A stretch of DNA of 64,000 bases from Piromyces finnis (Eukaryota; Neocallimastigomycota; Neocallimastigomycetes; Neocallimastigales; Neocallimastigaceae), in the NCBI GenBank assembly GCA_002104945.1, contig MCFH01000022.1:310001-374000 (forward strand), given 5' to 3'. Both the position numbers and the translations under genes were made by a program. Under the pieces are notes generated by a model, which did no database searches, was not told the DNA's origin, and was given only the letters and a program-made list of their open reading frames with translations. Below are positions 1 to 10,985 of this stretch, piece by piece (positions within the stretch are counted from its first letter, which is position 1; each line of letters starts with the position of its first letter).

Positions 1-426
1 TAATTAGATAATAATATTAAATATAATTTAAAAAAATAAAAAGTTTTATAATAAATAATATATTATTAAAAGTATAGTATAGTATATAAAGAAAAAAACA
101 AAAAAATAAATAATATATATTTTAAAGATAATTAATGATACAAAATGTATAAAATGACAATTAGTTTTTTTCTTTTTTTTTTATAAATGTATATATTCAA
201 TTTCATTTTCGTTTTGATGGATGATAATAAAAAAATAAATTTTCTTTTATCTTTTTTTTTTTTTTTTTCGTTATTAAAAATATTATTGATGATTATGTTA
301 ATATTATTAATATGAAAAGAAAAAAAAATAAATAAAATAAAATTTCATTTTTTTTATTTACAAATAATGATAAGGATGCTTTTTTTTTTTTTTTTTTTTT
401 ATTTATTTATTTATTTAAAGTTGAAA
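1..426. other. AT-rich intergenic DNA at the left edge
   Basis: This stretch is runs of A and T with short T tracts and an ATTT microsatellite just before the cyclin stop codon. It is the downstream flank of the minus-strand cyclin gene. I see no coding potential or RNA gene in it. Confidence 0.7.
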
Positions 427-3400
427 TTAATTTAATACGGTGGCCGAAGTAGTCTCTTCATTTGTTGAATTTATTATGTCGGTTGTAATATCGGAAGAAT
501 AGGGAATAGGTTTCATGGTATCGAGATTTGTAGAGGATGAATAATTTTTGGAATTAATTTGTTTGTTGTTGTTGTTGGAGTGATGTTGTTCTTCATTGCC
601 ATCACATTTTTTTTTAAACTTTTCTAATATTTCATTGAAAGTTACATTACTACTTCCACCATTTTTATTAGATATATCTGAATTATAAATAATATGACGT
701 GGACCATACTCTTTTTGTAAATCTGATAATGTAATATTATCATTATCTGTATTACAATTTCTTTGGAATTGCTTTAAAAGATTTTGAAAGGATTCACGAT
801 GATGATGACTACTATTGATGTTTCCATTTAGATGATGAATAGGATAGTTTGGATAGGATATATAGCTCAATGGATTATTTAAATCTACAGAACCTCCCTT
901 TTTTGCAAAGGAGGCATAACTATCATACTGAGTATTACGAGCTTTGTCATTGTCACCATTCAAATTACTATTTTTATTATGGGATGATTTAGATAAGGTA
1001 GGTGAAGAGTTTTTATTAAATATATCATTGGTAGAAGGATCATGATTTCTATATGAAAGAGATGAGGATGATGAGGATGATGAGGATGATGAATAATTAC
1101 AACTATTTTTAATTTTATTATTTAAAATTTGATGATGCACATTCTTTGCATTGTTTTCATTATCAAAGACTAGTTCTTTATCACAAAAATATTTATTATC
1201 ATCATCAATGTAGCCTTGACAATCATAATCAGATTTGTTGGATGAATATGTAGGAGATCCTGCTGAAGCAGTAAATTTGTTAAGACAATTTTTTTTATTT
1301 ATCTTTGACTCATTCTTGTATAGCGTGTCATTTTTTTTATTTTGAATTATTATATTCTTACCTTCTTTATCCAAACTTGTATGATAATTATTTTCATTTG
1401 TTTGATCACGAAGATAAACGTTACTCTCAGTATCCATGAGTACTTCGGTTATTTCTTCTGTGCAATTTTGACTAATATCTTTCTTTGATTCAAATGTTTC
1501 AATTGGATATTCCTCTTTCTCAGTTAAATAGCTGTCGTTTAATCTTCGTGTATTATAATAATCTGAAAAATTTTTACCTTCTTTTTTCTGTAAATCCTTT
1601 CTGTCTGTAAACGCTATTTTCTCTACTTCAAGCTCGGAATGTTTAGAAGGACTTGATATAGCACTTTTACCATCTTTAGCCGAGGATGAAATATCGGTAG
1701 ATGGAATTGAAGTAATAAAAGAAGAAATATTAGTCATTTCTCCTTCTTCATTTGATACTTTTGAAAAATCTGCATTAATTGTTTCATTTTGTTGTTCAAG
1801 GAAATTTTTTATATTATGAATTTCATTTTTATATTCATCTGTATTACTATCGCCACATAATTTATAATTTTTTTTTTGTCTAACTAATTCGGACTTTGAA
1901 GGCAATATTAATGATGACTCATTATCACTTTGGTCATTAGTTGCCTTGTAATAATTTTTAAGAATATTTATATTCTTGGCATCTTGCTTTAAAAGATTAG
2001 AAAAATTATTGAGTTTTTCTTCTACTTCAATTTTAGTATTATCAAAATCTTTGTTTTCTTTATATTCACCATTATAACAAACATCCTGATTATTCTCTTT
2101 TTCCCTACTATCATATTCATTACTATTTTCTTTTTCTTTCGTATGATTTAATGTTGGTATTTCATCCTTATTTGAATTATTAAGATTGGCATAATAACTA
2201 TATATATCTGTTGATGTATAGGAATGTGCCTTATTAATAAAACCAAAATTTTCTTTATTATTATCAGTTTTTGCTTTTTCATCTATTATCTTCAAGTCAA
2301 AACTATTCATAATATCTGTGGAGTTTTCAATATTACCATTATCTTCTTTTATTTCACTATTTTCTTCGGTATCATGATTATGATAATATTTATTAAAATC
2401 ATAGATATTTTGATTAAAACTTTTTTTTTCATCATTCAAATCATGGTAAATGGAGCTGGTATGTTCTTGAATATCATCAAACTCTCCTACATTAGTATAG
2501 GATGGTACTTCATCTACTGAAGGTTCATCTTGCTTTATAATTTCTGATACTTTTTCCTTTTCAATGTTTATAGTTTGATTATTTTCTTTAATAAAAGATG
2601 GTTCACTGTGATCTCTATTAGTGATACAACCAAAAGTAGTATCGCTAATATTCATTTCATTATTAGGAGATAAAAGACTACCACTTTCTTTTTCAGTCGA
2701 TCTGACGTTTAAATTTGAATTTGACCTCGAATTTGATTTTAAATTTGAATTTTGATTTTCAGTATAAGAATGATAAATTTCAGTAATTTGATTGATAGTA
2801 TCATTGGAGTTAGAAATAATTTTGATATCAACATCATTTAAATATGTACTATAATCTTTTTTCGAATTTTCCTTATTACGTTTAAGAATACTTGTTAAAG
2901 TTTCATAGTATCTCCTTGAACTTTCTAATGATATTTCTTCTTTTAATAACTTTTTTAATGAGGATGAGGATTTTTTACATGATTTTTCCTTTTTCTTTCC
3001 TTTTACTTTATCATGGGCTTTTATTTTAGAATTTGAATTTTTAACTCTTAAATTTTCATCACTATTATTTATTGCTTCATTATTGTTAAAATCATATTCT
3101 GGATCAGTTAAAAAATTTAACTTTTGACGCTCTGCATGTGATAAGGATGAAACTGAAAATGAATGACGCTCCTTTATACCTGAACCACTATCATGAGCAT
3201 CATTTTTATTTTGCTTTAATAGATGTGAAAGAGAAAGACCTTTGATTTTTCTTTCCATTAATTTTACACCTTTACGCACCCTAATAGTATTATTATTGGT
3301 ATTTATTAAATTTTCTTTCGCCTTTTCAGAAGTATCTTTAGTTTCAACAGCTTCTTTATCATAATCATTCTTATTAGAATGATCACCATTAAAATTATTT

Positions 3401-5472
3401 AATATACGATTAAAATTACGACTTAAACGCTTATGAACCTTTTCTTTGGAATGTTTTTTAACGGGTCGTTGTTGATCAACAAATTCATAGTTTTTACTTG
3501 ATTCGGATAAAACATTTGAAGAATATGATTTATCAATGGTTGTATTGAAACTTTCATCTTCGTTTGTTAATACACAATCCTCTGGTTGATATTCCTCATA
3601 TACTTTAAGTTGGTACTCACCATTCTTTATATTTTTAGATTGACTACTTCTATTTATTCTCTTTGCATTCTTATAACTGTTATTTGGCTTGGGTGATGAT
3701 AACTCAATGCTATCTCCGGTGTGATTATTTCTAATAATTCTATTATTTTCTAAAGGTATAGTACTTAAATTTTGTTGTTGACAACTATAATTTTTACGAG
3801 CTTGATTTAAATCTAAATGACTAATACGGTGATTATTTGGTTGTGAGGGATTTAATCCTTGATGTAAATGATGATGTGGTGATAAAGTTTGATAACTATG
3901 ATCATTAGTACGATAGTATGATTGGTCTATTTCACTGTCTAAAAATGAAAAAGATGATGAAGAGTTCGTATTGAAACTTTCATTTTCCTTTGAATTTATA
4001 TAGTTGGCATTGTTGGTGGTCTTTGAATGACTATAATCTTTATTTAATTTTTTTAAATTATTGTCTTTTGGAATTAATGAATCGTTAGTTACAGATGCAT
4101 TAGCAACCATGGTATCTGAATTCATATCATCAATAGGCACAACTTGTAACTGGGAAGAATCTGATTTGTTTTTATTTATTACTTCCTTAATATACATTTC
4201 TTTATAAATATTATATGTTTTTTGGTATTTTTCTGATTCTAAATCATTTAATTTATTCTCAGGATCTATAAAAGCCTTAAAGTTTGCCTTTATCAAATTT
4301 TCATCAATTTCTTGACTTCTTTTACGTGCTAATTTTATTACATCATATTTATCCGTTGAAACTTTTTTTGATGATTCGGTACAATATGGAAGATTGTTTG
4401 CCATATAAATCATAGAACCATGATGAGATGCATTTTTTAATTGCTTTTGTAAATCAACTTTTTCTTGATATTGAGAATGATTCATACTTTGAATTGAATG
4501 TCTATAATTAAGTTTTGAGTTACTACTCTTTTTACTGCTATGATGACTAAAGTCGCTACGTTTTGAATCACTTTTACCTGTAAGATAGGGTAGAGCATTA
4601 GGTGGTTGATAGGAATGACGGTAAGGCTCTTCAAATTTATCTTTTTTAGATGAAGCTTTCATGATATCATAAGATTTTGAGTATTTTAATGAACGATAAT
4701 TATTTGACTTGTTTCTTTCAAGTTCTCTATCACCACTTTTGGATCTTTCGTATAGACTATTTTTTATGAGACGAGCAGCACGTCCATATTTTCTTTCCTC
4801 ATCCCTTATTCTCTTTTCTATTAAAATGGTATCTTCAAATGTCAATGCAAATTTATTTATAGTTTTATTAAAGAAAACAGGTTGAGAAAGTAATTCCATT
4901 CTTTTTACACCATTTACCACAACTTGTTCTGGTAGTATATTATTTAATAAGCAATTTCCTGTATATTGTAATTCTTCAACACTAACATGTAAATCATAAT
5001 TATTAAGCATTAAGAATTCCATTTCTAAACTATTTAATTCATTTATAGGCAAACCACCAACTTTTGCATAATGTGAATTTAAAAAGAAGATATCGCTATT
5101 AAATTTAGCTGAAACCGTAACACCAGCGATTAAAAGTCTATGAATATTATAAGAATTGATTATAAATGGTTTTTTATTCTTTTTACATGAACTTGGAAAT
5201 GATGGTATATAATCTTGAATCTGTGACATACGATGAAAATAAATTAACACAGAAAGAAAACATTCATTACCACATAATGTATATTTTAATATACGGTTAA
5301 GATAGGATTCTATTGATATTGGGGCTACATGTTTTGAATGAAAATGCGTTAGCGTAGAATTTCCATTTGGGATTTTATCATTTAATTCTACAAACTTTTT
5401 TATTCGACGTGCCACTAACTTTATTGTATTTGTAGTGGAATGATTAACTAAATCGAATTTTTGATTGACCAT
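427..5472 (-). CDS. PHO80/PCL-type cyclin with very long low-complexity tail
   Basis: Single open exon, 1681 residues. Residues about 40-180 read as a PHO80/PCL (P/U-type) cyclin box: a conserved run around HSKHVAPISIESYLNRIL, a central 'NSYNIHRLLIAGVTVSAKFNSD' type helix (shown here in part), then YAKVGGLPINELNSLEMEFL. In fungi such cyclins activate the Pho85-type kinase in phosphate, glycogen and cell-cycle control; that role is inferred from the family. The remaining 1500 residues have no recognisable domain. They are Asn, Ser, Lys, Asp and His rich, with a pure Ser run near 1060-1090 made by a GATGAG-type repeat. Family members are normally a few hundred residues, so the tail is exceptional. 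The ATG at 5472 directly precedes the conserved region. The gene is divergent from the nitroreductase gene, 4.7 kb away. Confidence 0.8.
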   Translation of the reverse strand: MVNQKFDLVNHSTTNTIKLVARRIKKFVELNDKIPNGNSTLTHFHSKHVAPISIESYLNRILKYTLCGNECFLSVLIYFHRMSQIQDYIPSFPSSCKKNKKPFIINSYNIHRLLIAGVTVSAKFNSDIFFLNSHYAKVGGLPINELNSLEMEFLMLNNYDLHVSVEELQYTGNCLLNNILPEQVVVNGVKRMELLSQPVFFNKTINKFALTFEDTILIEKRIRDEERKYGRAARLIKNSLYERSKSGDRELERNKSNNYRSLKYSKSYDIMKASSKKDKFEEPYRHSYQPPNALPYLTGKSDSKRSDFSHHSSKKSSNSKLNYRHSIQSMNHSQYQEKVDLQKQLKNASHHGSMIYMANNLPYCTESSKKVSTDKYDVIKLARKRSQEIDENLIKANFKAFIDPENKLNDLESEKYQKTYNIYKEMYIKEVINKNKSDSSQLQVVPIDDMNSDTMVANASVTNDSLIPKDNNLKKLNKDYSHSKTTNNANYINSKENESFNTNSSSSFSFLDSEIDQSYYRTNDHSYQTLSPHHHLHQGLNPSQPNNHRISHLDLNQARKNYSCQQQNLSTIPLENNRIIRNNHTGDSIELSSPKPNNSYKNAKRINRSSQSKNIKNGEYQLKVYEEYQPEDCVLTNEDESFNTTIDKSYSSNVLSESSKNYEFVDQQRPVKKHSKEKVHKRLSRNFNRILNNFNGDHSNKNDYDKEAVETKDTSEKAKENLINTNNNTIRVRKGVKLMERKIKGLSLSHLLKQNKNDAHDSGSGIKERHSFSVSSLSHAERQKLNFLTDPEYDFNNNEAINNSDENLRVKNSNSKIKAHDKVKGKKKEKSCKKSSSSLKKLLKEEISLESSRRYYETLTSILKRNKENSKKDYSTYLNDVDIKIISNSNDTINQITEIYHSYTENQNSNLKSNSRSNSNLNVRSTEKESGSLLSPNNEMNISDTTFGCITNRDHSEPSFIKENNQTINIEKEKVSEIIKQDEPSVDEVPSYTNVGEFDDIQEHTSSIYHDLNDEKKSFNQNIYDFNKYYHNHDTEENSEIKEDNGNIENSTDIMNSFDLKIIDEKAKTDNNKENFGFINKAHSYTSTDIYSYYANLNNSNKDEIPTLNHTKEKENSNEYDSREKENNQDVCYNGEYKENKDFDNTKIEVEEKLNNFSNLLKQDAKNINILKNYYKATNDQSDNESSLILPSKSELVRQKKNYKLCGDSNTDEYKNEIHNIKNFLEQQNETINADFSKVSNEEGEMTNISSFITSIPSTDISSSAKDGKSAISSPSKHSELEVEKIAFTDRKDLQKKEGKNFSDYYNTRRLNDSYLTEKEEYPIETFESKKDISQNCTEEITEVLMDTESNVYLRDQTNENNYHTSLDKEGKNIIIQNKKNDTLYKNESKINKKNCLNKFTASAGSPTYSSNKSDYDCQGYIDDDNKYFCDKELVFDNENNAKNVHHQILNNKIKNSCNYSSSSSSSSSSSLSYRNHDPSTNDIFNKNSSPTLSKSSHNKNSNLNGDNDKARNTQYDSYASFAKKGGSVDLNNPLSYISYPNYPIHHLNGNINSSHHHRESFQNLLKQFQRNCNTDNDNITLSDLQKEYGPRHIIYNSDISNKNGGSSNVTFNEILEKFKKKCDGNEEQHHSNNNNKQINSKNYSSSTNLDTMKPIPYSSDITTDIINSTNEETTSATVLN

Positions 5473-6219
5473 TCTGATATCATAAGTTATTATATACTAT
5501 ATTTTTAATTCCATTAAATCAATTTTATTAAAAGAAAATTAATAAATAGTTTAAATGAAAATATTTAATAATTCAAAAAAAAAAAAACCTATTTAATTAT
5601 TTATAATACATTATTTTCTCATTTTAAACTCTAATTATATTTTGATTTTTATTTATTTTGTAATATGATATTTATTCACTAACTCTTGATTTATTTTTTA
5701 ATTTGATATTTATTCACATTACTTAATTTTATATTTTTAAAAATTTTGAATAATAAAAACATTTATTATTAATTACATTAATATTTACCTTAATAGTTTA
5801 TAAAGATATTATTAAACCAAAAATATAGATATTAATATTATTAATTTGTGAGTATAATAAGATTATAATCTATGAGACTAAACTGTCTTGTTGATTGTTT
5901 CGTTATTAAAATATATTACTAATAAATTATTAATTGGTTAATTTTATATATATAATATATATTTAACAATAAAAATATTTAAATATTTATTAAAAAAAAA
6001 TGTTTTATTTTTTAAAATATCATTTATATATTATATATTGCTTACATTATATTCTGTTATAAAGAATAATTAAATTTACTATAATGAAAATAAATATTTT
6101 TTTGTTATTACCATTAATATTAACTATTTTAATTTTTAAAAATTTATATAATTTTTAATTACCTATATTTAAGAATTACAATAGAAAAAAATAAATAAAT
6201 AATTTACAGAAAAATTAGT

Positions 6220-6332
6220 AATCTGTATATAAATAGTAGATTTTGGGTAACAGTAACAATATGATTAATACTTGATTTAATCTGTATATAAATAGTAAAT
6301 TTTGGGTAACAATATGATTAATATTTGATTTC
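6220..6332. repeat. Two-copy 59-bp tandem duplication
   Basis: The unit beginning AATCTGTATATAAATAGTA starts at 6220 and again at 6279. The second copy lacks a short CAGTAA-type insertion and has a few substitutions. Both copies contain TTTTGGGTAAC. It is a local duplication in non-coding DNA with no known function. Confidence 0.85.
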
Positions 6333-8093
6333 TTTTTCTATATACTGATTATAATAAAACAAAAACTTGTTTGTTTTTGAAAAAAAAAAAAAATTCTCTT
6401 ATTTAATTATAATGAATTTATATAATAAAAATTAGACTACGTTTTTTTTTTCTTCAAGTTGATATAAATGAAAAGTTTGTAATAAATAATAATGTTTAGA
6501 TAAAAATGAAGGGGAAAAAAAAAAATCGATTTATCCTGCTAAAAAAAATTGACTATATAATTTATATATAAATGTATTTCATTTCTATTTTCATCTTTTA
6601 ATATTTTATGTTTAAATTCCACTTTATTATATTTTTCCTTATTTTTTATTATTATTAAAGATTTATGTCATTTAATTAATAATTTTTATAATTGTATGTT
6701 CGATATCTTTATTCTCTTATTTTTATTGTATTGCTTTTCATTTAAATATCTTTTTTAAAATTATAACAAATAACGATTATTTTATATTATTCAATATGAA
6801 TGTTTTTAGGTAATAAGGAATATATATCTATTATTATTACCTAAAAAAAAAAAAAAAATAAGAAAAAAAAGAAAAAGAAAAATATAAAGATTTTGTTAAT
6901 AAAATTTTTAATATTCATTAATTAAAATAAAAAAATATTAATTTTTATATTTATATTCATAATATATTACTATAATATATTATAATAAATTGTTTATATT
7001 TAATATATATTTCTATTTCATTTATTATTTTTTTGACTGTGAAAAAAAAAAAAGAATAATTATTAAAATTTTAAAAGAATAATTTATTATTAAATAAGGT
7101 TTACGACATCGATTCAATATAAATTAAAATTAATTCTATACATAAAAAAGATGCAAGAATAATAATACCAGAGGTACATTGTTGGGAAAAAAAAGCCCAA
7201 TGGAAAAAAGACGCTTTACAAAAAAAAAGTTTAAAAAAAACTATTCCTTGAAAGAAAATATTGAAACAATAAAAAAAATGATTATTTAATTGAAAAAGTA
7301 TTAGTATTTAAAATCTTAGAGTTATTTTAAATTATTATAATTTTATTATTTTATTATATATCATAGATAGTAATAATAAATTTTCAATAAAAAGCAACCA
7401 ACACAATTTAAAGAGTCAAATGATTTAGTCTATAAAACCAAAATAAAAAAGAATTACTTTATGATTTTATTGTTTATTATATATTTATATTATTTGTATT
7501 AATTTTCTCATCATCTTTATTTTTTTTCCTTATGAAATAAACCTAATAAACACTCTCCAAAATAATATTATTCTTTAATCATTTATTTATTATAATTACT
7601 AATTATTATTTAAAATATTGTTACATTAAAACTATAATTTTTATATTAAAAAAAAACAAAATAGATACAAAATTTTAAAAAATTAATATTAATCCATAAA
7701 TGGTAAATCATATAATCTATGTATATTTAACATAGATTTTAATTAGTATTCTATTATATTAGCATAAATTTATATTATTAATGTATTAATGTCATAAAAA
7801 GATTTATATAGAGTAGTATATATTAAATATATTATGATTTGCTTATATTGAACTAAAACTTAATTCCAATGATAAATAAATTTATTTCTATTGTTATATA
7901 TATTATAAATATATTGTAAATATATATTTAAACAAAATATGATAGGACCATTTTGTTTATCATAAATAACCAGGTTTTTTTATATTATTTAAAATTCATT
8001 TAATTTCATTGGTGATACTAATTAATTTATATACGAATTGAATAATATTATCTATATATATTTATATAAATAGTATTAATCTACATCTTATTT

Positions 8094-8122
8094 TACATAA
8101 TGTATTTTAAATACATTATGTA
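8094..8122. repeat. 29-bp near-perfect palindrome
   Basis: Arms TACATAATGTATTT and AAATACATTATGTA are perfect reverse complements around one central T. At this AT content short palindromes are common, but 14-bp perfect arms are worth marking. Confidence 0.8.
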
Positions 8123-8963
8123 GATTCGTTGGTTAATGGAAAATGTAAATCAAAGAAAGGTTTAAGAATAATACCAAAGACGATAGAAAAGAAAGGAGAT
8201 AAATAATTGTTACTTTAATATTCCTTAATTTTTATTTTCAAATACTTCATTCTTCTGATTTTAATTAAAATGATATATAATGTTTTGTAATAATATTAAT
8301 TTTATTGATTTATTAATAATAATTGATAAAACAAAAGAAACTATTAAAAGTCTCTAGGTTGTTATTGTATTATCAATTAATATATCAATTGTTAAAAGAT
8401 AAAAAATTGTCTGTATAGTGTTAAAAGGTTAAAAGATATTGTATACTTTTAATTTTTAAAATATTTTTTTTTATCTTAAAACTTTACTATTAAAAAGATA
8501 ATGATTTGTAATTTGGATTATACCTACCTATTAATAAATAAAAAATATATATTAATTAGGAATAATTATTCATAATGTCATCTAATAAAGTTATCTATAT
8601 CACATGTTTAAAGTGAAGAATAGAAAAATGTTGGTATTCCTATTTAGACTTAGATGTATCCATGAAAAAATTTATTAATTTTTCGGTTTGCATTAAAATA
8701 AGGACATTGAAATAGATTGACATTTTAATATTACTTTACTTTTTAAATAAATATTTATTCTTTTCTTTATCAAATATATAATGGTTATCATTACATAAAG
8801 GTTATCAGTGGAAATTCATTAATTTATAGATATTTACTTTGTATATTTTTATTACGCAGGAATAAATTGATTCTACAATAAATACAATAATATACATTTT
8901 AAAATAAAAATTTTAATAGTAAAATTTTAATTTAAAACTCTTATTTTTATTAATTATTATATC

Positions 8964-9073
8964 TTTGTGTTAGCATTAAAGTTGTTTATTTAACAATGAT
9001 TTACTTTTATTCATGGAAAAGTAAATCATTGTTAAATGTATATATTAATAAATAACTTTAATGCTAACACAAA
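8964..9073. repeat. 110-bp long inverted repeat (hairpin, possible MITE remnant)
   Basis: The left arm starts TTTGTGTTAGCATTAAAGTT and the right arm ends AACTTTAATGCTAACACAAA: 20 bp of perfect complementarity at the ends. The inner arms TAACAATGATTTACTTTT and AAAAGTAAATCATTGTTA also pair perfectly. The right arm carries about 12 extra bases and one mismatch near the middle. The loop is about 8 bases. I see no target-site duplication next to it, so a MITE origin is only a possibility. The arms are clearly less AT-rich than their surroundings. Confidence 0.85.
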
Positions 9074-9177
9074 AACAAAATGATATACTTAAAAAGTATC
9101 ATTCTACTTATGTCAATATAATTAACTTTTTAAAAAATTGATGTATTAACAAGCAAAATAAAACTTATAAATAAATG

Positions 9178-9400
9178 GTCTATACATAAATATTAAAACT
9201 TTATTATAAAAGGAATTACTATTCCTTATTATGATCTATACAATAAATATTAAAACTTTATTATAAAAGGAATTACTATTCTTTATTATGATCTATACAA
9301 TAAATATTAAAACTTTATTATAAAAGGAATTACTATTCTTTATTATGATCTATACAATAAATAAAGCTTTATTATAAAAGGAATTACTGTTTCTTTTATT
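9178..9400. repeat. 57-bp minisatellite, nearly four copies
   Basis: Units start with RTCTATAC at 9178, 9234, 9291 and 9348, giving a 56-57 bp period. Each contains TTTATTATAAAAGGAATTAC followed by a TTATTATG stretch. Copies 2 and 3 are almost identical, the first differs by one indel and one substitution, and the last is truncated and more diverged, as expected for unequal exchange or slippage. Confidence 0.9.
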
Positions 9401-9978
9401 ACTACTTATTTTTAAATATGTAATAATATTGGAAATTTTTATAGTTTTATAATAATAATTTTTCTTCTTTTTTTTTTTTGCTAATATCAATTGTTAATTT
9501 TATTAATAAGCAGTTCATCAGCTTCACTATTTATTATTAATAGAAAAAAAAACTGATGTGAATAAGAATTATTGGTGGTAAGCATATTTTTTGGAAATCT
9601 TACATTTTAATATTATATACTATTAAATCCATAAATAATATTTAAATAGGCCATGCCATGGATTGAAACTTTAATTTCAAAAGCAATTCATTTGAATAGT
9701 TTTAATTGAATTGAAATTATATTAAATCATATATTATGGTTATATTCTATTTTATAAATGAAGAATAAACCAATATTATTAAAAATTGATCTTTATAAAT
9801 TTAAAATAAAAATATTATTAAATAAATAGAAGAAAAAAAAAACATTTATATTCTTTTATATAAGCAACTAGAGATTGTAATAATTATAATGATTTATTTA
9901 TAATTAAAATTTTAATGGTTATGAATATAACCGTGAAATAAAACTTTCTACACTTGTAACATTGAATAAAAAAAAAAA

Positions 9979-10051
9979 TACACTTTAAATATTTTGTGAG
10001 GATCACGGGACATTTAATAAAAAAAAGTACACTTTAAATGAGGATCACGGG
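9979..10051. promoter_or_regulatory. Duplicated element upstream of the nitroreductase gene
   Basis: TACACTTTAAAT (9979) followed by GAGGATCACGGG (9998-10009) recurs as TACACTTTAAAT directly joined to GAGGATCACGGG (10028-10050). It lies about 170-240 bp before the ATG at 10218. The GC-rich 12-mer stands out in this background and is preserved exactly in both copies. A regulatory role is inference only. Confidence 0.4.
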
Positions 10052-10217
10052 GAATTTTACTTAATTAAAATTTTAATTAATAATATTTTGATCGTATGAT
10101 CCATATTTATAATTAAATTTCCAAAAAAAAAAAAAAAAGTATATAAATATTGTATTTTGTTTTTTTTAAAAATTTTATTAATTTTAAATATCTAAGAAGA
10201 ATTATAAAAATATCAAT

Positions 10218-10985
10218 ATGAATCCAGTTTTAGAATCATTATTCAAGCATCAATCTATTCGTAAATACAAGGATCAACCAATTGAACAAGAAAAATTAGA
10301 ACTTATTATTAAGGCTGCTCAAGTTGCTCCAAATTGGTGTAATGGTCAACAAGTTAGTATTATTGCTGTCAAAGATAAGGAACGTAAAGCAAAACTTTGT
10401 CACTGTTGCTTTGATCAACCATGGATTAACGAATGTCCAGTATTTTTAATTTTCTGTGCTGATAATTACCGTACTAATCTTATCTTCAACAAGAATAACG
10501 ATAAAGAAGGTGGTGAAAGATATATTAAAAAGCTTGATACTGTTGTTATTGGTTCTCATGATGTTGGTATTGCCATGCAAAATGCTGTTGTTGCCGCTGA
10601 ATCCATGGGACTTGGAACTGTCCCAATCGGTGGTATTCGTATTCAATCTTTAGAAGTTGTTGATATCTTAAAACTTCCAAAATATGTAATTCCAATTGTT
10701 GGTTTATGTGTTGGTTATCCAGATGCTAATCCAGGTATTAAGCCAAGATTACCACCAAAAGCTGTTTACTTTGAAGAAACTTATAATACTGAAGATGTTG
10801 AAAAGGGTGTTGCCGAATATGATGAAGAATACAAGAAATACCTTGGTAATCGTTCTGAAAACGAACGTGAATCCACTTGGACTGATTCTGTTTATAGTAT
10901 GTATGGTGTTGCAAAAATTCCAAATCAAGACTATGAATTATTTAAACAACAAGGTTATATTGAAATCGAAAATAAGGAAAATTGA
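10218..10985 (+). CDS. NfsA/FRP-family NAD(P)H-dependent flavin nitroreductase
   Basis: 255 residues, single exon. The whole length matches the FMN-dependent oxygen-insensitive nitroreductase / flavin reductase family (E. coli NfsA is 240 residues). Recognisable parts: the N-terminal HQSIRKYKDQPI flavin-binding start, APNWCNGQQ, the ESMGLGTVPIGGIR segment, GLCVGYPDANPGIKPRLP, and a late ESTWTDSV motif. The family transfers electrons from NAD(P)H to FMN, quinones, nitro compounds or iron; the real substrate here is unknown. It is intronless, with a family whose closest-looking relatives are bacterial, while most neighbours have several introns. Transfer from rumen bacteria is therefore plausible, as is common in gut fungi. 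The start at 10218 follows AT-rich leader and gives the standard family N terminus. Confidence 0.9.
   Translation: MNPVLESLFKHQSIRKYKDQPIEQEKLELIIKAAQVAPNWCNGQQVSIIAVKDKERKAKLCHCCFDQPWINECPVFLIFCADNYRTNLIFNKNNDKEGGERYIKKLDTVVIGSHDVGIAMQNAVVAAESMGLGTVPIGGIRIQSLEVVDILKLPKYVIPIVGLCVGYPDANPGIKPRLPPKAVYFEETYNTEDVEKGVAEYDEEYKKYLGNRSENERESTWTDSVYSMYGVAKIPNQDYELFKQQGYIEIENKEN

Larger units (their letters stand above)
5473..10217. other. 4.7 kb AT-rich intergenic desert with small repeats
   Basis: No convincing gene was found. The stretch holds a 59-bp tandem duplication (6220-6332), a 29-bp palindrome (8094-8122), a 110-bp hairpin (8964-9073), a 57-bp minisatellite (9178-9400) and a duplicated element just upstream of the nitroreductase. 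Two islands (about 7146-7289 and 8131-8205) are less AT-rich and carry short lysine/arginine-rich open stretches. They could be decayed coding or transposon remnants, but are too short to assign. Confidence 0.6.

Noticed and set aside
2224-2520. 98-codon plus-strand open frame inside the cyclin gene
   Set aside because: Hydrophobic antisense shadow of Asn/Lys/Glu-rich coding sequence.
9655-9730. Possible inverted repeat around GAATTGAAATTATATT
   Set aside because: Arms are short and imperfect, within what AT-rich sequence gives by chance.
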